Part shown: piece after piece, positions 1-10,856 of the stretch | Layout: every line of letters begins with the position of its first letter | Numbering within the stretch: position 1 is the stretch's first letter | Origin: Spongilla lacustris | Lineage: Eukaryota > Porifera > Demospongiae > Spongillida > Spongillidae | Direction of reading: 5' to 3' | Assembly (NCBI GenBank): GCA_949361645.1 | Contig: OX442419.1 | Location: 598,001-662,000 of the forward strand | DNA: 64,000 bases | Program-made: the position numbers and the translations under genes | The notes under the pieces: generated by a model | Told to the model about the DNA's origin: nothing | The model's input: the letters and a program-made list of their open reading frames with translations, nothing else | The model's database searches: none

Positions 1-101
1 GAACTTCCTGCCATTCCTATCATAATATCTAGTAAGATTTGGCCAATTGAGAGGATTCAATACCTATATTCTTTAACCTGCTTTGTTTGTGTTCTCTACA
101 G

Positions 102-590
102 GGAGGGAATGATTACCAGGGAAGATTCCACAGCTTCACCTTTATTTCTCAGTCTGTGATCCATGTGGAGATGGTTGTGAAGGCCTCTGAGTTGGTCTTT
201 ATATGTTTCAAGAGGCGGTCATTGAACCATCTGGACAGCCTCCTCCTACTCAACATGGCCGTCATCAACATCCTAGGTATATACTCCCTGGCCACAGACC
301 AGCTCACTCCTAGTGCTTCATCCGCCTCCACACTGACATCTGTGTTCGCCCTCCAGTATATCCTTATATGGCTCCACATGATAGTGTACCTGTGGAAGGG
401 GTCAAAGGTTAGAGAGAGCTGTTTGGGTCGCTGGAGGGGGCATGGCCCAAGACTGGAGGAGCCTTTTATAGGACTTAGAGATCGGGCTGAAGTGGATTCC
501 ACTATACTGCAGGACAGAGACCCGGAATCGGACATAGAGCGCTCCGGAACCAGCACTCTATATGTGCTGATCACTGATGATCCAAACTGA
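102..590 (+). CDS. Last exon of a multi-TM beta-helix family gene (5' part before the window)
   Basis: An open frame starts at a strong acceptor (pyrimidine tract then CAG, AG at 100-101) and ends at TGA 588-590, giving 162 residues. The leucine-rich segments around NHLDSLLLLNMAVINILG and FALQYILIWL resemble the last two membrane segments of the proteins encoded on the opposite strand at 1141-6084 and 26503-31164, followed by a polar cytoplasmic tail. I read it as the C-terminal exon of a divergent family member whose body lies left of the window. The ORF could be extended upstream to an ATG at 87, but the acceptor makes that unlikely. Compared with the duplicate at 25456-25953, three codons are missing in the last membrane segment (LIWLHM against LIWLPIVYM). 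Tail to tail with the - strand gene. Confidence 0.65.
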   Translation, partial: GGNDYQGRFHSFTFISQSVIHVEMVVKASELVFICFKRRSLNHLDSLLLLNMAVINILGIYSLATDQLTPSASSASTLTSVFALQYILIWLHMIVYLWKGSKVRESCLGRWRGHGPRLEEPFIGLRDRAEVDSTILQDRDPESDIERSGTSTLYVLITDDPN

Positions 591-957
591 TTACTGTTCA
601 TGTCATTGTGTTTGTGTACGCGATGCTGTGCATGTGTGTATATGTGTGTGTTTGTGTTGTCTTAGAAATGTATTTTTTATTCTATTCTGCAGACGCACCT
701 TTTAAACCAACATACTTCTCAACAATTAGCTGTAACCATGACCATGTAGTGAAATGGTTGTATTACTCTCATGACCAGTCAAGACAGGTTGGTGTTCAAT
801 GGCCTAGGGTTTCAAACCTTTGATCAAATGAATTACTGGTCATGTATTAAGCACATGCAATGCAAGAGGCTGGTTAACAATGAAAATCAGTGCATGACAG
901 AAAAAGCAGCAGAATTTCCATGCCATGCACAGACTACAAAATACACACAATGTATGA

Positions 958-963
958 AATAAA
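958..963 (+). promoter_or_regulatory. AATAAA polyadenylation signal
   Basis: Canonical hexamer 368 bp after the stop of the 102-590 exon, conserved at 26313-26318 in the duplicate. It would end that + strand transcript before the convergent gene's stop at 1141. Confidence 0.4.
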
Positions 964-1140
964 GTTTACAAAATAGCAAATTCAAAGCTATAATCAAATC
1001 GTCACCTCTACTTATACTTGCATGGTCACATATTCACAATCAAATGTACATTGTAAAGTTTTAAGGGTGTGGACATTATCAGCTAGGCTGAATGGAATGA
1101 GAACTTATGGCTAAAAGTCTGAAAACTAAACTCAATGTAA

Positions 1141-4100
1141 TTAATTGTCACACAGTGGCTCCCTCAGACCATAGTTGACTGTCACAGTGGTGGTGCTGAC
1201 AGTATAAATGGTGGGGTCATCCAGCTCTATAGGAACCATTAATTCATATTTCCTCTCAAATAATCCAGTTATCTTCTCTCTGGCTCTGTCATACATCTTG
1301 CAAGCCTTGAGGATGGCCACAATGAGATGGTACAAGACAGTCACCATCACCACCACTACATAGAGACCCACCAAAACACCAACAGATACTGCAGTCATCT
1401 GTGCTTGGTCTGAACTCTGGTCTAGAATGTAAGACATTGACAGAGCTAGTGCAGTGTAGTTGAGGAGGTAAAACAGATCAAGACAATTGTACAATTGATT
1501 GAAGAAATAGATATGTCTGCTAAACTTATCTGTCTTTTGAAGTGATTGTCCAAATGGATCTATTCTTGCCTGTACTACAGTGAACAAGATCACCATGGTA
1601 GCCTGGATAGACAGAAGCAGAGCTGGATTGTCAGAACTATACACTGGATTTAAACTGTACATCACAACCAGAAGCCAAAGCCTTGCTCCCAGCCACCATC
1701 GCCACTCATCCTTATAGGGGGCATAGTGGGCATCATTCATTGGTTTGATCTGATTGGCCTTCTTGTGGAGATAGTTGAATAGTCTGTTGTGTTCACTGTA
1801 GTGTTCAATGATTGGAATGAAAGTGAGGGCAAAGGTGTAGGGGAGGAGGAACAAGGCACATGTCACCATGGCAGCCACAAACAAAACAACATGCTTTCCA
1901 TGTAGGTACTCCACATTTCCATCATAGAACCAGACATACATATCACCACTGGGCAGGTAGACTGTGGAATATGTGAAAACAGCAATGACAGTTCTCAACA
2001 GTTTGGAATATGACAAGTAGATGAGAGTAGATAGGACACCAACTGCTCTTTCTCCTATAATGATGGGAAATCTATGAAAACAGGACCTAGAGGAGGTGGC
2101 TGGAGATCTCTGAAGACAGTAGTGGCAGAGTACAATGACTGTCATGGTGAGGATGAGGAGGTAGGCTGGGAACACAAACTGAAGGCCAGCCTTGTCAGCA
2201 TCATCCATTCCATCATAGAAACACAGAGGGAGCCCAAGGTCAAGGTTCACAAATGACACAATCACCTGCAATGGTCTCAGTATGGATTGGCTAAAGAACA
2301 TTGAAGTATTGACTTGAATAATGTTGGCATAGAAGATGAGCCCATAGAGTGTGCCTTGTGTTACAGTGAGGTTTAGGAAGAACAGTGCTGCCACCAGTAA
2401 GACACCCAGCACTGCAAACATCACAAGTGTGATCAGCCACATATCTGAGCACACCTGGCACTTGGAAGAACCAAAGATCACACGAAGGTTACCATGGCAA
2501 TGACCACAGATAATACCAGTACGCCCTCCATTGCACAAGTCCCCAGGCCTAGTTAGTGAAAGTTTACTTATGGCACTGTTGCAGTAGTCCAAAGGACAGG
2601 TTGAAGCCAATGCCGGAAGAGTGTTGTTGTACACACCAATCCAGTTAGTTTTATTTCTAGTCACAGTACCATCTGATGTATCACAGACCACTCCATATGA
2701 TATGAGGAACAGTGAACAGCCACACTCCATCACACCAGTAGAAGAATTTGACATCAGTGTGAACCCTGGCTCACATGGTAACAGCTGGACCTCAACAACT
2801 GTTGGAACATTAGTGGGATAATTAGACAGAAGCAGTTTAAGTGAACCCATTTCTGGCCCATAGATTTGGTACTCTATTGTACCACATACTGTTCCTATCC
2901 ACTGAGCTTTCTGTGTAGGTCCAAGTGCTATGTTTTGTGATGTAATGCTGCTGGTATCAATTAGTGTGTAAACCACACTGGGTGATAGGTTGTTTCCATC
3001 ATCTACTGAGGTAACATTAAGTCTCACAGTCCTACCAGGATATGTGGTAACCTTTCCTTGATACTGACTTGTGATATTGCACAGGTTAGGATCACTGCAG
3101 CCACACAGGTGAACATATGCAGGAAAGGAGAGTACTTGGATGTCATTGGCATCTTCTGGTAATGGAGTAGTGGTGAAATAGCCAGTAAGGTTTTGAGAGT
3201 TGCTAGCGTTAGTGATGAGAATGCCTGTACTTAGGACCCCAATGAAGTTAATACAGTTATAAAGAGGTGTGGCATATACAGCATGACCACCTTGTTGGGC
3301 ATGGTTATCAGTGAAGGTGATAGAGAACATGTTGGTATTAAATACACAATCACTGGAATTGGAACAGTTTCTTATCAAGCGTATTGAACCCTTGTTTAAA
3401 TTTGAAGTAGGCTGTATGAGCTTATCTTGGCCCCCATTATTATAGATAGCTCCACCAAATCCAGTTGCCACATTTCTAGAGAATTCTACATCACACTTCT
3501 CATAGAAGTACAGTGGGACATTGTTAGACAGACTTATGGCCCCTCCATTCACTCCTGTGTTATTAGTGAATGTGATGTTACCATGGAGTTGAAGAAAACC
3601 ATTTGTTCCTTGAATGGCTCCCATAGGAGAGTTAGACGTGAACTGACTTCCTGTGATGGAGTTTCCAAAGATATCAACCTTAATTTCATTAAAGTAAATG
3701 GCCCCTCCTCTTGTCTCATTGTAGTCATTACAGGAGCAGTGGTTATCTTTAAAAATCACATCTTGGAGAGTGAGGTGGCCCAGTGGCTGATTATCCAATC
3801 TAAGGAGACTTGACAGAATTACCACCGAGGGAATATAAATATTAACGACATAAGCCGCTGCTCCAGTATCTGCTGTGTTGTTGGTAAATATTGACTCACT
3901 AATTAGTATTGAACTGATTGAAGATATGAAAATAGCTCCTCCAAAAGTAGCCCTGTTGTTCTGAAATGTGCAGTTTGTTATCGTAACATAACCTGTTGAT
4001 CCAGCATTGAACTCCATATTGTTCTGAACAAACCCCGCCCAAGAATATACACCACCACCACCTATAGTAGCACTGTTGCTCTGGAATGTGCAGTTTGTGA

Positions 4101-6084
4101 TGCTAATATCACCTGTTAATCCTTGCAGCAATATATTAATATTACTTGTTGTTCCATGAAGCATTATACTAATATAATCATTGTGAAGTTCGCCCAGAAC
4201 TGCATTCCAGTACACAGCACCACCATAAAGAGCACTGTTGTTCTCAAATGTGCAGCTTGTGATGCTAGCATCACCCATTGAGACATAAAACATCACACCA
4301 CCACCAGCACTACCAACACGGTCAGTAGTAGCCCTGTTGTTCTGAAATGTGCAGCTCGTGATGCTAACATCACCACTTGAAATAATTGAAAGTATACCAC
4401 CGCCACCACCAATATTACCACCTTTAGTAATACTGTTATGCTGAAATATGCACTTTGTGATTCTAACATCACAAGTTGATTCATACAATAACACGCCACC
4501 ACCACCACCAAGACCATTAGCAGCGCTGTTGTTCTGAAATGTGCAACTTGTAATGCTAACATTGCCTGCAGAGTCAAACAATACTACACCACCACCACCA
4601 CCCTTTCCACCACCAATAGCACTGTTGTCCTGAAATGTGCAATCTTTGATGCTAGCATCAACTGTTAGTTTCTCAAAGCTCACACCACCACCACCAACAT
4701 CACCATCACCATCATTTCTAGCACTGTTATTCTGAAATGTGTTATTTGTGATGCTGATATTACCGGCTGACATCACAAAAGACACACCACCCCCACCAGC
4801 ACTACTGCTACCAGTAACACTGTTGTTCTGAAATGTGCAACTTGTAATGCATACATTGCCTGCAGAGACAAACAATGCTACACCACCACCACCCCCCTTT
4901 CCACCATCAATAGCACTGTTGTCCTGAAATGTGCAATCTTTGATGCTAGCATCACCTGTTAGTTTATGAAAGCACACACCACCACCACCAACATTACCAT
5001 CACCATCATTACTAGCACTGTTATTCTGAAATGTGTTATTTGTGATGCTGATATTACCTGCTGACATCTCAAAAAACACACCACCCCCACCACCAAAACT
5101 GCCACCAGTAACACTGTTATTCTGAAATGTGTTATTTGTGATGCTAATATTACCTACTGACATCGCAAAACACAAACCACCACCACCAACAAAAATACCA
5201 GTAATGCTGTTATTCTGAAATGTGCAGTTAGTGATGCTAATATCTCTTGTTGATTTATTAAAGGCCACACTACCACCACAAACAGGTAAATCACCACCAG
5301 TAACACTGTTATTCTGAAATATGCAGTTTTTGATGCTAACAGTGCCTGTTGATTCAGAAAAAAGCACCCCACCACCACCTCCAACAGTAGCACTGTTGTT
5401 CTGAAATGTACAGTTTGTGATGCTAACATCACCTGTAGATTGATAAGAGCACACGCCACCACCGGCAACAGCACTGTTGCTATGAAATGCGCAGTTTGTG
5501 ATGCTAACGTCACCTGTCGATCCATACAATAATACAGCACCACCAACACCATTAGCACTGTTACTCTGAAATGTGCACTCTTTAATGCTAACATCGCCAG
5601 TTGATAAAGTCCACCACACAGCACCACCACCGTTGGCAATGAATAGACTGTATGCAATTGTGATGTTAGTGCTTGATTCTGAAAATATTGCTGTATTTGC
5701 ACTGTCTTCAAAGGTACAGTTTGTGATGAGAATATTTTCGACTGATACAAGGTGTATACCACAGTTAATGAATGTTATTCTTTCCATGGTCAATTTCTTT
5801 GACGACATGAATGTAAACACTGTACCTTCTCCTTCGCAGCGAACTGTGGTGTTTGAAGACCCCGTTATCGCAATGTTGCCTTCAGTGGAAATCTTGCAGA
5901 GCTGTCCTGAAGATATGCGATGCTCTCCATCGTCCAACACAACAGTCGTATTGGACTTGAGCGGTCCGCTGCAGAGGTAGTCCTGTAGAGCATAGCCAGG
6001 CGGAATGGTAGCGGTGAGGTTGACCTGATCGGATATAACAACCACATAAAGAACGGATAATACAAATAGCGTTTGAACCATCAT
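1141..6084 (-). CDS. Giant beta-helix repeat protein with 8-9 membrane segments, copy 1
   Basis: Single-exon ORF of 1647 aa starting at tandem ATGs (6084-6082 and 6081-6079). The N-terminus is a hydrophobic signal peptide (about residues 1-20). Residues about 60-880 are some 20-plus rungs of the type ITNCTFQNNSA followed by a Gly-rich GGGGV segment and a Ser/Thr-Gly-Asp turn, the pattern of right-handed parallel beta-helix or polymorphic-outer-membrane-protein (POMP) repeats, dense in N-glycosylation sequons. A Cys-rich stretch follows to about 1210 (for example CNGGRTGIICGHCHG), then about 8-9 hydrophobic segments to about 1600 and a short cytoplasmic tail. I infer a plasma-membrane protein with a large extracellular solenoid, perhaps for recognition or sensing; the ligand is unknown. 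The duplicate is 94 residues shorter, mainly in the repeat zone. No intron is evident. Confidence 0.85.
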   Translation of the reverse strand: MMVQTLFVLSVLYVVVISDQVNLTATIPPGYALQDYLCSGPLKSNTTVVLDDGEHRISSGQLCKISTEGNIAITGSSNTTVRCEGEGTVFTFMSSKKLTMERITFINCGIHLVSVENILITNCTFEDSANTAIFSESSTNITIAYSLFIANGGGAVWWTLSTGDVSIKECTFQSNSANGVGGAVLLYGSTGDVSITNCAFHSNSAVAGGGVCSYQSTGDVSITNCTFQNNSATVGGGGGVLFSESTGTVSIKNCIFQNNSVTGGDLPVCGGSVAFNKSTRDISITNCTFQNNSITGIFVGGGGLCFAMSVGNISITNNTFQNNSVTGGSFGGGGGVFFEMSAGNISITNNTFQNNSASNDGDGNVGGGGVCFHKLTGDASIKDCTFQDNSAIDGGKGGGGGVALFVSAGNVCITSCTFQNNSVTGSSSAGGGGVSFVMSAGNISITNNTFQNNSARNDGDGDVGGGGVSFEKLTVDASIKDCTFQDNSAIGGGKGGGGGVVLFDSAGNVSITSCTFQNNSAANGLGGGGGVLLYESTCDVRITKCIFQHNSITKGGNIGGGGGILSIISSGDVSITSCTFQNNRATTDRVGSAGGGVMFYVSMGDASITSCTFENNSALYGGAVYWNAVLGELHNDYISIMLHGTTSNINILLQGLTGDISITNCTFQSNSATIGGGGVYSWAGFVQNNMEFNAGSTGYVTITNCTFQNNRATFGGAIFISSISSILISESIFTNNTADTGAAAYVVNIYIPSVVILSSLLRLDNQPLGHLTLQDVIFKDNHCSCNDYNETRGGAIYFNEIKVDIFGNSITGSQFTSNSPMGAIQGTNGFLQLHGNITFTNNTGVNGGAISLSNNVPLYFYEKCDVEFSRNVATGFGGAIYNNGGQDKLIQPTSNLNKGSIRLIRNCSNSSDCVFNTNMFSITFTDNHAQQGGHAVYATPLYNCINFIGVLSTGILITNASNSQNLTGYFTTTPLPEDANDIQVLSFPAYVHLCGCSDPNLCNITSQYQGKVTTYPGRTVRLNVTSVDDGNNLSPSVVYTLIDTSSITSQNIALGPTQKAQWIGTVCGTIEYQIYGPEMGSLKLLLSNYPTNVPTVVEVQLLPCEPGFTLMSNSSTGVMECGCSLFLISYGVVCDTSDGTVTRNKTNWIGVYNNTLPALASTCPLDYCNSAISKLSLTRPGDLCNGGRTGIICGHCHGNLRVIFGSSKCQVCSDMWLITLVMFAVLGVLLVAALFFLNLTVTQGTLYGLIFYANIIQVNTSMFFSQSILRPLQVIVSFVNLDLGLPLCFYDGMDDADKAGLQFVFPAYLLILTMTVIVLCHYCLQRSPATSSRSCFHRFPIIIGERAVGVLSTLIYLSYSKLLRTVIAVFTYSTVYLPSGDMYVWFYDGNVEYLHGKHVVLFVAAMVTCALFLLPYTFALTFIPIIEHYSEHNRLFNYLHKKANQIKPMNDAHYAPYKDEWRWWLGARLWLLVVMYSLNPVYSSDNPALLLSIQATMVILFTVVQARIDPFGQSLQKTDKFSRHIYFFNQLYNCLDLFYLLNYTALALSMSYILDQSSDQAQMTAVSVGVLVGLYVVVVMVTVLYHLIVAILKACKMYDRAREKITGLFERKYELMVPIELDDPTIYTVSTTTVTVNYGLREPLCDN

Positions 6085-6154
6085 AGCTACTGTTTTACTG
6101 ATTGAGACTGATCATAACTGAGGGTCGAAATGACTTAAAGATCTACGCTGGGTA

Positions 6155-6164
6155 CTATATAAAG
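6155..6164 (-). promoter_or_regulatory. Possible TATA element of the giant gene
   Basis: A TATA-like block about 70-80 bp upstream of the ATG, conserved in copy 2 at 31235-31244. The + strand reading (TATATAAAG) is actually the better TATA match, so direction is uncertain. Confidence 0.3.
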
Positions 6165-6386
6165 CGTTTCGCAAAATTGTGCATGACCGCAATCTTCAAC
6201 TAATAAGTAATTATGAGAGAGTTGGTGGTATGTATGATTTGGAGGTGTGAAAAATAAATAAATTTAATTATTTTTTTTTTAAACCAAGACTATTGTTAGT
6301 ATTGTCCATGCAATACATTATTATTCCGGCTGTAAATTTATATACGTCAGTTGTCTCCTGACTGTGCCGCGGTTTTTGTTATTCCC

Positions 6387-6566
6387 GTATAGATGATTTC
6401 GGCGAATTATTATTAGCTGTACCAGGCGTACCGTAGCTGTACCGTAGTTGTACCGTTACGGTAATTAGCTTTGAATATTGTAATTGTTGGCAACATGTCT
6501 CCTTAAATTACATGTATATGGTGGGCTCACCCCCCTTTTAATAATTCGCCGAAACCGTCTATATAG
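6387..6566. mobile_element. Small TIR element (MITE-like), present in both copies
   Basis: Inverted ends TTTCGGCGAATTATTA at the left and TAATAATTCGCCGAAA at the right bound about 180 bp with no coding capacity. The same element sits at 31410-31548, so it predates the segmental duplication. Confidence 0.5.
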
Positions 6567-8845
6567 CATCATTGTACATGCATGTCGCGCCTAATATATA
6601 GCACATATCAGTGTCAAGTACATTATAGCCCCGGTCCATAACTGTACTGAAAAAAACTGTACTTATACATCATCAGTACTATTGTTAACTGCACTGATGC
6701 AGCAACCCATATGGATACTTCATAGGGGAACTGCAATTACTCCACTGGTATAGGTTATACATTCCTGTTCTAGGATACTACTGAAGTGATACATTAGGTA
6801 TGCACATGCCGGCGTACACGTACCGTAAGTCACGGCGTGAGGTACGTGACAGCGTGAGTAAAGAAATATAATAACATTGTAGTAACCGCTAAACACGATT
6901 TTCATAGACATACGTTGACGTACACTGAGGCTTCGCAATAAATGCCACGGTATAACATCGCTGAATCTTCATGGGCTGATGGTGTGCAACCAGGTGGAGC
7001 AGTGTACATGCATATATGCTGACAGAATTCTGAATGAGGACGGCTAAAGTATTCTTACTCGCCCCCTTCCCCCGCCACGCCGCCTCCTCCCGAGGTGGGG
7101 CAAGGCCGTAGACAACGGAGTGCTTGGGGGTGCTGAAGAAGCACCCCCAAATTTTAAGAGACCTTTAAAATATTGACGGTATAACTTGACGTGTGAAGTA
7201 TAATTACATGTACAGAAAAATGACTGTTCTTTTGCTGTTCATTGCTCATTTCTAAATTCTTTTGCTGTTCATTGCTCGTTTCTAAATTCATTGCTCCATT
7301 CTAAATTCTCATTTCAAAAGTCCTGTATGGACTATAGGAGTATAGAATGCGCTACCCCGTGCAACTCATGCATATCGCCAGCAATCGGATGCCAGTTCCT
7401 GTGAGCTCTAAGATGCTGCGGGGTCTGTTGCAATCCCAGAACCACACAGTAATGGATGTGCAGTGGTACTTGCCTACCATATGCATCTATACATGCATCT
7501 ACATATAGATGGTAGTGGATATACATACATGCATGCACTCAACGTGTCCTGCCACTGACATGCAGGGGGACACCAAATCAGCTCAAATTTTGATTTTCCT
7601 AAGCGTACTTCTGGGTCACAACATTCTACATGCAACACGCATGGTACTATTCCTATAGGACCTATACACTGCAAATAAGTTGGTTGCTATAATGACATTC
7701 AGTATATCAAAATCTCTCTTCAAATTGTATTTTGGTTTGAAGTTTGAACTAGTCATTCAGAATAGGAAAAAACGGTTTGCCAAATGCGATTTGAACCTAC
7801 AGTAGTATATGCTTTCCATCCCCCAGCATCCACGTGATCCATCTCACCATGTCAAATAGTGTTTACAGCTACCAAAGTATTTTTGGTCCGTGACCATGTA
7901 GCTTTGATATATTTCACCAATTACATTAACTTGGCTTCAGCATATGTCTAGCTATAGCTTCATTCCATACATGAACATTATTACCATATTTAAGGTTAAC
8001 TGATCTCTACTGACCTAGAAAAAAATATCTTGGTTTGGTCTTCAGGCTATCCGCACTTTAAAACCAAATGGATTGATAACGTTTGGTGCATGCATCCTCT
8101 GCTTATATTGTGCTACGGCTGTTCAAAACAGAATGCCAGTAACAGGGCAGGGCAGCCTGTTCTCCAAAACTGATCAACGGATATCAGTGAAAAATGTGTA
8201 CTGCTTTGCCTGAGAGGTCTAAATATCCGAATGCTCTATACTGCATCCCCATTCTTTCATCCATTCATGGCTGAGAAGTACAATGAACCTAAACAGACTG
8301 AACTGGTGCATCGTTCTATACATGTTCACGAGGCCTCTTAGACCTTAAGTGATTGAAAAACATTTAAAGGCAGTTTGTGTAATGTTTTGTTTTTTTGTCT
8401 TTGATATTTTCTGCTATAATTACTTATTGCAGAAGGATCTCATATGTAGTCACAAAAATTTTGTGTGGCAAGAAGGGATAATCTTACGACACCCACTGAA
8501 GCCATGTTCATGAAGAACTTCAAATTGGTATAATTTTTCTTTGGTTTGTAGTCACCTCACAGTAAACACCCATTTGACGCCTATTAGCTCTTTGTGTCTA
8601 CAGGATATAATCGGTTAATACCGAAGTTTTGCTTGTGAAGGTATAAGCTAGCTTAAGCTAGCGTCTCGCGATCGATTTTAATGTAAACTAGCATGCAGCA
8701 ATTGTTCAGGTAATTAAATTGATACATGCGCGCTTGTATCATGTCAACCTATTATTATTATTTTGTTCTTAATGGACAAGTGCAGCGGCCATGGCCGCTG
8801 CTGCCGCCGCAGCTCCTACGCCACTGGATAATACTAATAATGATA
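6567..8845. other. Intergenic stretch, partly specific to copy 1
   Basis: No convincing gene. 6567-7085 matches copy 2; about 7085-8840 does not and is probably an insertion. Its right edge reads, on the - strand, CAGTGGCGTAGGAGC (8812-8826), a hAT-like transposon terminus; I could not find a matching left end. A 16-bp palindrome GCTAGCTTAAGCTAGC lies near 8647-8662. Confidence 0.4.
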
Positions 8846-9259
8846 GAAGCAGAGGGGGCAGTGATAGAGAGAAGGGTCAGTGACAGGGGCAGATAGGAAT
8901 GCAGGAGAGTCAAGACAATGGAGTGGCTGTAAAATTGGTGGATATGCCAGGGATTGTCAAACTGTGGATTACTGTTAGGGTATTTTCATTGGCCAGTGCC
9001 TGGATTGAGCATGCAGTACAGGAATGTTACTGCAAGTAGACAAAATAGAAAATAGATCATTTCAACTCCATAATTAAATGCATGTGTTGTTTGAAGTTAG
9101 CCTGTCGCTGTCCATTAACTAGTACAGAACAATTGTAGTCCTTGCATCTTTCATATACTTCAGTTGCTGCGTTGCAGAGGGGCCTACCAGCACTTACATG
9201 CATGGTACCTGTGGTTTTACTCGGATTGCCCGTGATACTGGGTGTTAATTATTAGAGTT

Positions 9260-9340
9260 GCCAATCCTAGTCTGGGGACCAGACTGATGGCTGTACTATC
9301 ATAGTACAGCCATCAGTCTGGTCCCCAGACTAGCCAATCC
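9260..9340. mobile_element. 65-bp perfect foldback insertion with 8-bp target duplication
   Basis: Two 31-bp arms (9268-9298 and 9302-9332) are exact reverse complements separated by 3 bp. They are flanked by direct repeats GCCAATCC at 9260-9267 and 9333-9340. Copy 2 has a single GCCAATCC at 32889-32896 and no hairpin, so this is an insertion after the duplication. Each arm contains a nested palindrome (AGTCTGG, 3 bp, CCAGACT). An 8-bp duplication fits hAT-type transposition. Confidence 0.85.
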
Positions 9341-9584
9341 CCTACTCTATTATCTATGATCGAACACATCCACTACAAGCCTTCATCCCACAAAAGGTTG
9401 TCTTGTGTTTAACACGATCCAAATTAAATTATGACGCATATTATTGGAGTACTACGGAGATTCACTCGGAGTCTATTTTTATTGCTGGGAGGCGGAGGGG
9501 TACAACCATGGAACATGTGCACATATGTACAACCACATGCAAGTAAAACGTGAGGGAGAAATTATAGCTGCCCTTGGGCACACT

Positions 9585-10220
9585 CCGATGGCAACCACAC
9601 CATACAAGAACTCCTAGCTGTTTCACAAGCTTGGGTGCTGCAGAAATCTCTGACAGAAGCCGAAGAGGGCTGTGACCTTGAATGCCTGTGTCCTGGTTGT
9701 CCAGGCAGAAGGTGTGTGTATGGGTGTGTATGTGTATGTGTATGTGTGTGGGTGTGCAGTGTGCATACAGTTGCCATATCATCTAAGAGATGCTTACATG
9801 TAACCTCTGTGCACTGGGAAGCCAAATCTTTGCATGTTCATGTTTAATAACCTCGGCTTTTAAATTGCTTTGTGAGCATCTATAATGTGCAGGAACATCT
9901 TTCAGTTTTTGATATGCACTTGTATGTGGAACTACATGTACAGACGTGCTCGTGATGTAAGAAGCCAGGCATTTTTGGGATTAGTATTACAATATTTAGT
10001 GCATGTAACCTCCGGGACCACCTACAACACATGCATGAGTGTGTGTACCATAAATGTATTACAATGGTGTTACCTTTTCCACCACCCCCACCCCTGCAGC
10101 CAAGATGGTGGATATGCCGGCTGCAGCAAAGTCCTTTGCCAAGGCTCTAGACCTGGCTGAGGTGCTCAAGGATGGGGAGCATCAGTGGCCCTCCCATGCC
10201 CATGCAAGAAGACAGCAAGG
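9585..10220 (+). other. Two possible orphan exons kept open in both copies
   Basis: Two blocks stay open in copy 1 and in copy 2 (33125-33740). The first is about 9590-9711 (contains TIQELLAVSQAWVLQKS). The second is about 10099-10220 (contains KSFAKALDLAEVLKDGEHQ), preceded by a CCCCTGCAG acceptor and ending at CAAG|GTTGTA. I do not recognise the product. No start, stop or connecting phase is established; they may be remnants of a gene or transposon. A (TG)n tract lies between them. Confidence 0.25.
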
Positions 10221-10679
10221 TTGTAATCGTTACCTTGATTGCAATAAGATGGAAATAAGGGTTAAACCAAAGACAAATATAGGTTTTTCTACCCTACGAG
10301 GATCTCACCTTTCCTTCAACATACCATCATCAACTTTCATATACCGGTATAGAGAGTGTTTTATCCATTCCAACGGATAGACACCAAAAGTGCATAATTA
10401 GTGAGAGACATGACCACCTCATGTACTAAGTGGTGTTAGGTGTGTTGGTGATTTATGTGGTGCTGTTTTGTGGTTTTAGGCAGAGCAGGCGGAAACTTTT
10501 AAGGGTTGGACCGGCAAGGGGGTGGAAAAAGCTCCTCCATTGAGCTGGGGTCTGCGGCGGAGCCCCAGCCGCTTTGCAACTTTTGCACTTTTTAAGTCAC
10601 AAAAAATAGCATAATTGCATAGAAATATGGTAGAAAGTAAATACAGAGCCGTAGCAACGAAAGACAAAGTGGTCCAGCT

Positions 10680-10848
10680 CAGGGCCGGTGAGAGCCATAG
10701 TGAGGCCCGGAGTAACATCATTTGAGGGCCCCATAGGCCCTAAAATATGAGCGGGGGGGAGGTCCCCCTTGAGATTGGCCCTCCGGGCCCCCTATTATAC
10801 CTTGGGGCCCGGGGTAAGTAACCCCCCACCCCCCTCTCACCGACCCTG
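10680..10848. mobile_element. hAT-like MITE, 169 bp
   Basis: Terminal inverted repeats CAGGGCCGGTGAGAG and (complement of right end) CAGGGTCGGTGAGAG differ at one position. Flanks GTCCAGCT (10672-10679) and GTCCAGAA (10849-10856) match at 6 of 8, an aged 8-bp target duplication. Noncoding. Confidence 0.7.
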
Positions 10849-10856
10849 GTCCAGAA

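Noticed and set aside
4293..5762. Hydrophobic - strand ORFs of 94 and 202 aa inside the giant gene
   Set aside because: Alternative-frame shadows of the beta-helix repeats (NNS/GGG codons read one base off).
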